Positions 61,265 through 64,000 of a stretch of 64,000 nucleotides of DNA are shown here, piece after piece; position 1 is the first letter of the stretch, and each line of letters opens with the position of its first letter. Made by a program: the position numbers and the translations under genes. The DNA comes from Erythrophleum ivorense (taxonomy: Eukaryota > Streptophyta > Magnoliopsida > Fabales > Fabaceae), in contig JAIUCV010000001.1 in NCBI GenBank assembly GCA_026724425.1, forward strand, positions 3,668,001 to 3,732,000, read 5' to 3'. The notes under the pieces were generated by a model. It saw nothing but the letters and a program-made list of their open reading frames with translations. It searched no databases and was not told where the DNA came from.

Positions 61265-63729
61265 AAAGCAATGCTATTCAATATATTTATATTTGATACA
61301 CTAATATTTAAGATATTTTATATTGTTCAGAATATCAAGAGATATGAAATGATACAATTTTCCGTCTAATTTTATATGACTCAAAACGAATGTACAAATC
61401 TACATCTAGCTAGCTAGAATCTTACAATACAACATATAAAAGTACTTACAAAATATATATCTTGAAAAGAGTTTCAATTGTTCATGTTCTGGCTCCAAGT
61501 GAAAAATATTAGGAATTAAACCGCAGCTCCTTTTTGCATCGTTTGGTATTATTAAAAATAAAAAGAAAGAAAAAAAAAGAGAAAGCGATGCAAGAGAAAG
61601 AGAAAGTAGGTGGGTTATTACTTATTTTATATAATAAAAAGGAAAAAACATTTTATTGATTATATTTAAATTTATTTAATATGTATATATAAATAAGATG
61701 TCAAATTATTTTATTATCTTTCATTTAATTAAATATATTTATCATAAATATAGTATATTCCATCTCTATTCGTTTATGATAACATAATATTATACATTTT
61801 ATAATCTTGATTTCTTTATTTTAAAAAAAATTATATTTACTATGAATATAAAAAAAGAAAGATAGTCCTTTCGAGAAGAGAAATTGAAGAAGAAGTGTCT
61901 TCTTAGATATCGGAGTCCGAATAGAGGGTGCAAAAAGAATGCGTAAAAATGAAATACATAAATATTTAACGGTTTTAAAAAATGAGGTAAAGTTGGAATG
62001 TGAAATCTTATTTTGGTGAATAAATATTTGGCGTTTTCCTTTTTTTCCCTTTCTGTCCATTGTTGGATGGATTTTTAGTTCCATGGATTTGAAATCCTTC
62101 CCAATTTTTTTTTCTTTTCTATTTATGCATACCAACCAAAAACAGTATTCATTCATGCTCTATTTCCTTTCCTTAATTTCTTTTCTCATTCTTCCTACCA
62201 AACAATACATTTATGTCAGTAATGGCATTTGTGAAACTTTGTTCAACAAAAATGAATGTACATATACATTATGCCATATCAGAATCTAGTTACAAGCTAG
62301 CCTCATTGAACCCTGAAAAAAAATTATCTCTGTGGATTAAGATGAAGCCAAAGTAAATAATATTGCCAATTTTGAGCTTTTCTCATAGGTATGTGCATTA
62401 GTCAGAGCACTAAAAATAAATAAGGTGGCTTATATACACTGTAACACCAGGAATTGATATCAATTACATATCATTAATTAATTATCAAAAGGCACTGATT
62501 AGCAAACGAATTAAACAGGAATTATAAGAAAAAATGCAAATAAATCTTGAAATCTATAAACATAATTGGTGGTTAACACTCCAGTTGATAATAAAAAAAT
62601 ATATGGGTTTTTCATATGATAATCGATAGAAACTGTTGGTGTTTGAATATGTGCATGATCGAATTAAATCAAGATATGGATGTACGTAGGGTAACCAACT
62701 TAGAGTTTAATATATCTTCGTGATATTATATAGATCATTACGTGTAAAAGAGAAAGGAATGGAAGGTAAATAATTGATTCAGTAAGGCAATCTTGGTTGG
62801 CGATATAATCATATAAACCTAGTAAAAATTAGTATTTCTTTGTCAAGAAAGATATATAGTGAGGGATATTTTCTTGGTCAAGAAGATAGGGAGAGATCTT
62901 TTTTTTTTTTTTTTAATGTTTCTTTACTTTAAGAGTTGATAATTGAGTTGAGTATTTTATTTAGTATTAAACGAAACTTATTGAAATTCAAATACATAAT
63001 TCAATCATCAACAAATTTTTAGACTAAAAAAACTTAATTATCAATTTTTTTCATCAGCAAATAGAGTATTAAATATTTAATTTTTGTTTATCTCCTCATC
63101 TAATAAGATTATATCTAAAAAAAATCAATTAATTGCATGAATTATCTGTCAATGATCTAGGGCAAACTTTTATCTTTCCATGACCTTTCTGGGGATTTAT
63201 GTCATTCGACGTGAAAATTTGACATAATAGTATAAGAGATTCATAGTATTTCATGTGACCTATTATATTAGTACATATAAAGAGTTTTCAGAATAATATA
63301 AATATAATTGAATTAATCTCAAAAAATGTTTAAACATAAATAAGAAGTTGAACTACGATTATCTCTTTAAATTTATTTATTTTAAATCTTCTTATTTAAA
63401 ATGAAATCATAGGAAGTCCAATTTGCTATTCTTTATAGATTTCTCATCATATTTTAAAATTTATAATCAAGTAAATTATCTAATAGGAAGATAAATAAAA
63501 TAGAAACTAATGAAAATATGTTATCTTTTTTTATTAACAATTAGATAGTTTATAATATTAAATATATCTTTAGATCATTTAATCTTCTTTTTATTTATTA
63601 TTTTTATTAAACTTTTAGAAAGAAGATAATTTCTTATTATTCATATGATTTACACCATTATACATTTAGTTTTTTCTAATATATCTTCAGCAATAATATT
63701 AATTTATTTTTATTTGATAGATGTGCCTT

Positions 63730-64000
63730 TTTTTCATTTGAAGAGTTCAATCAACCATTTTATTTTATATACATATGATATGTGTTTCAGATATATAATT
63801 AAGATTAAAAAAATTAGAATAGTAATCTGGTTTTGTGATTAAAATAATTACTATTGCGGTGATGGCCAAATGCATTTGTAAGTTTTGATTATGTTTTAAT
63901 ACTCTTCAATCACCCATTTTTTCTCTTTAGGGCGAAGCCCTCAATCATTTTTCTTTTTAGTTAAATAAGAAATTCATAACTAGGGTGACAAAAGAGTCGA
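63730..64000. repeat. Repeat M, copy 3, running into the right edge
   Basis: It is closest to copy 2, sharing CTTCAATCACCCATTTTTTC and TTTAGGGCGAAGCC. It continues past the end of the window, so its full length is unknown. Confidence 0.55.

Larger units (their letters stand above)
57184..64000. other. Intergenic region made of diverged direct repeats
   Basis: No protein gene was seen to the right edge. The region contains a pair of about 390-base direct repeats (58245-58640, 59165-59560), a repeat R at 57205-57300 and 59725-59820, and three copies of a repeat M (about 58085-58265, 59875-60140, 63730-64000). The rest is AT-rich with an (AT)n run near 61241-61264. Confidence 0.55.

Noticed and set aside
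1..64000. tRNA, rRNA or CRISPR-like arrays
   Set aside because: No full tRNA cloverleaf with A and B boxes, rRNA sequence or regularly spaced repeats was seen; the only polymerase III boxes found belong to the SINE-like insertion.

Overview
The window is nuclear DNA of a flowering plant, most likely a eudicot. It is AT-rich, its genes are split by GT-AG introns, and large spaces between genes are filled with small transposon remnants, microsatellites and duplications. The gene families (NAC transcription factors, plastid NADP-malate dehydrogenase, 4CL-like peroxisomal ligase) are plant-specific or plant-typical. The species cannot be named from sequence alone.

Five protein-coding genes can be reconstructed exon by exon, all with consistent reading phase. 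(1) A plus-strand kelch-repeat protein, 6126-15040, 13 coding exons, 506 aa, resembling Arabidopsis AT5G04420. (2) A minus-strand 4-coumarate:CoA ligase-like acyl-activating enzyme, 17819-20686, 4 exons, 576 aa, ending in the peroxisomal signal SKL. (3) A plus-strand chloroplast NADP-malate dehydrogenase, 29547-36914, 14 exons, 441 aa, with both thioredoxin-regulated cysteine pairs. (4) A minus-strand membrane-tethered NAC factor of the NAC053/NAC078 type, 39233-42466, 6 exons, 552 aa. (5) A minus-strand NAC factor of the NAC050/NAC052 type, 49017-55497, 4 exons, 459 aa.

The kelch gene and the two NAC genes match the gene content of two Arabidopsis neighbourhoods as I remember them (AT5G04410-AT5G04420 and AT3G10480-AT3G10500), so this looks like an old conserved block, here interrupted by the ligase and the dehydrogenase. 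The five genes do not form one pathway. The two NAC genes may share regulation, but that is inference.

The spaces between genes (1-4440, 20.7-29.5 kb, 36.9-39.2 kb, 42.5-49.0 kb, 55.5-64.0 kb) and the long introns hold no convincing protein genes. They contain a CACTA transposon end, a decayed Ty1/copia gag with a probable LTR, a SINE nested in a hAT-like element, several families of AT-rich palindromic MITEs (one nested inside another), a 1.7-2.2 kb tandem duplication at 23.3-27.2 kb, and diverged repeats at 57-64 kb. No prokaryotic feature, CRISPR array, tRNA or rRNA gene was seen. I found no clear sign of a wholly new biological system. The most unusual items are the nested mobile elements, the tandem duplication with a microhomology-flanked indel, and a GC-AG intron in the NAC078-like gene.
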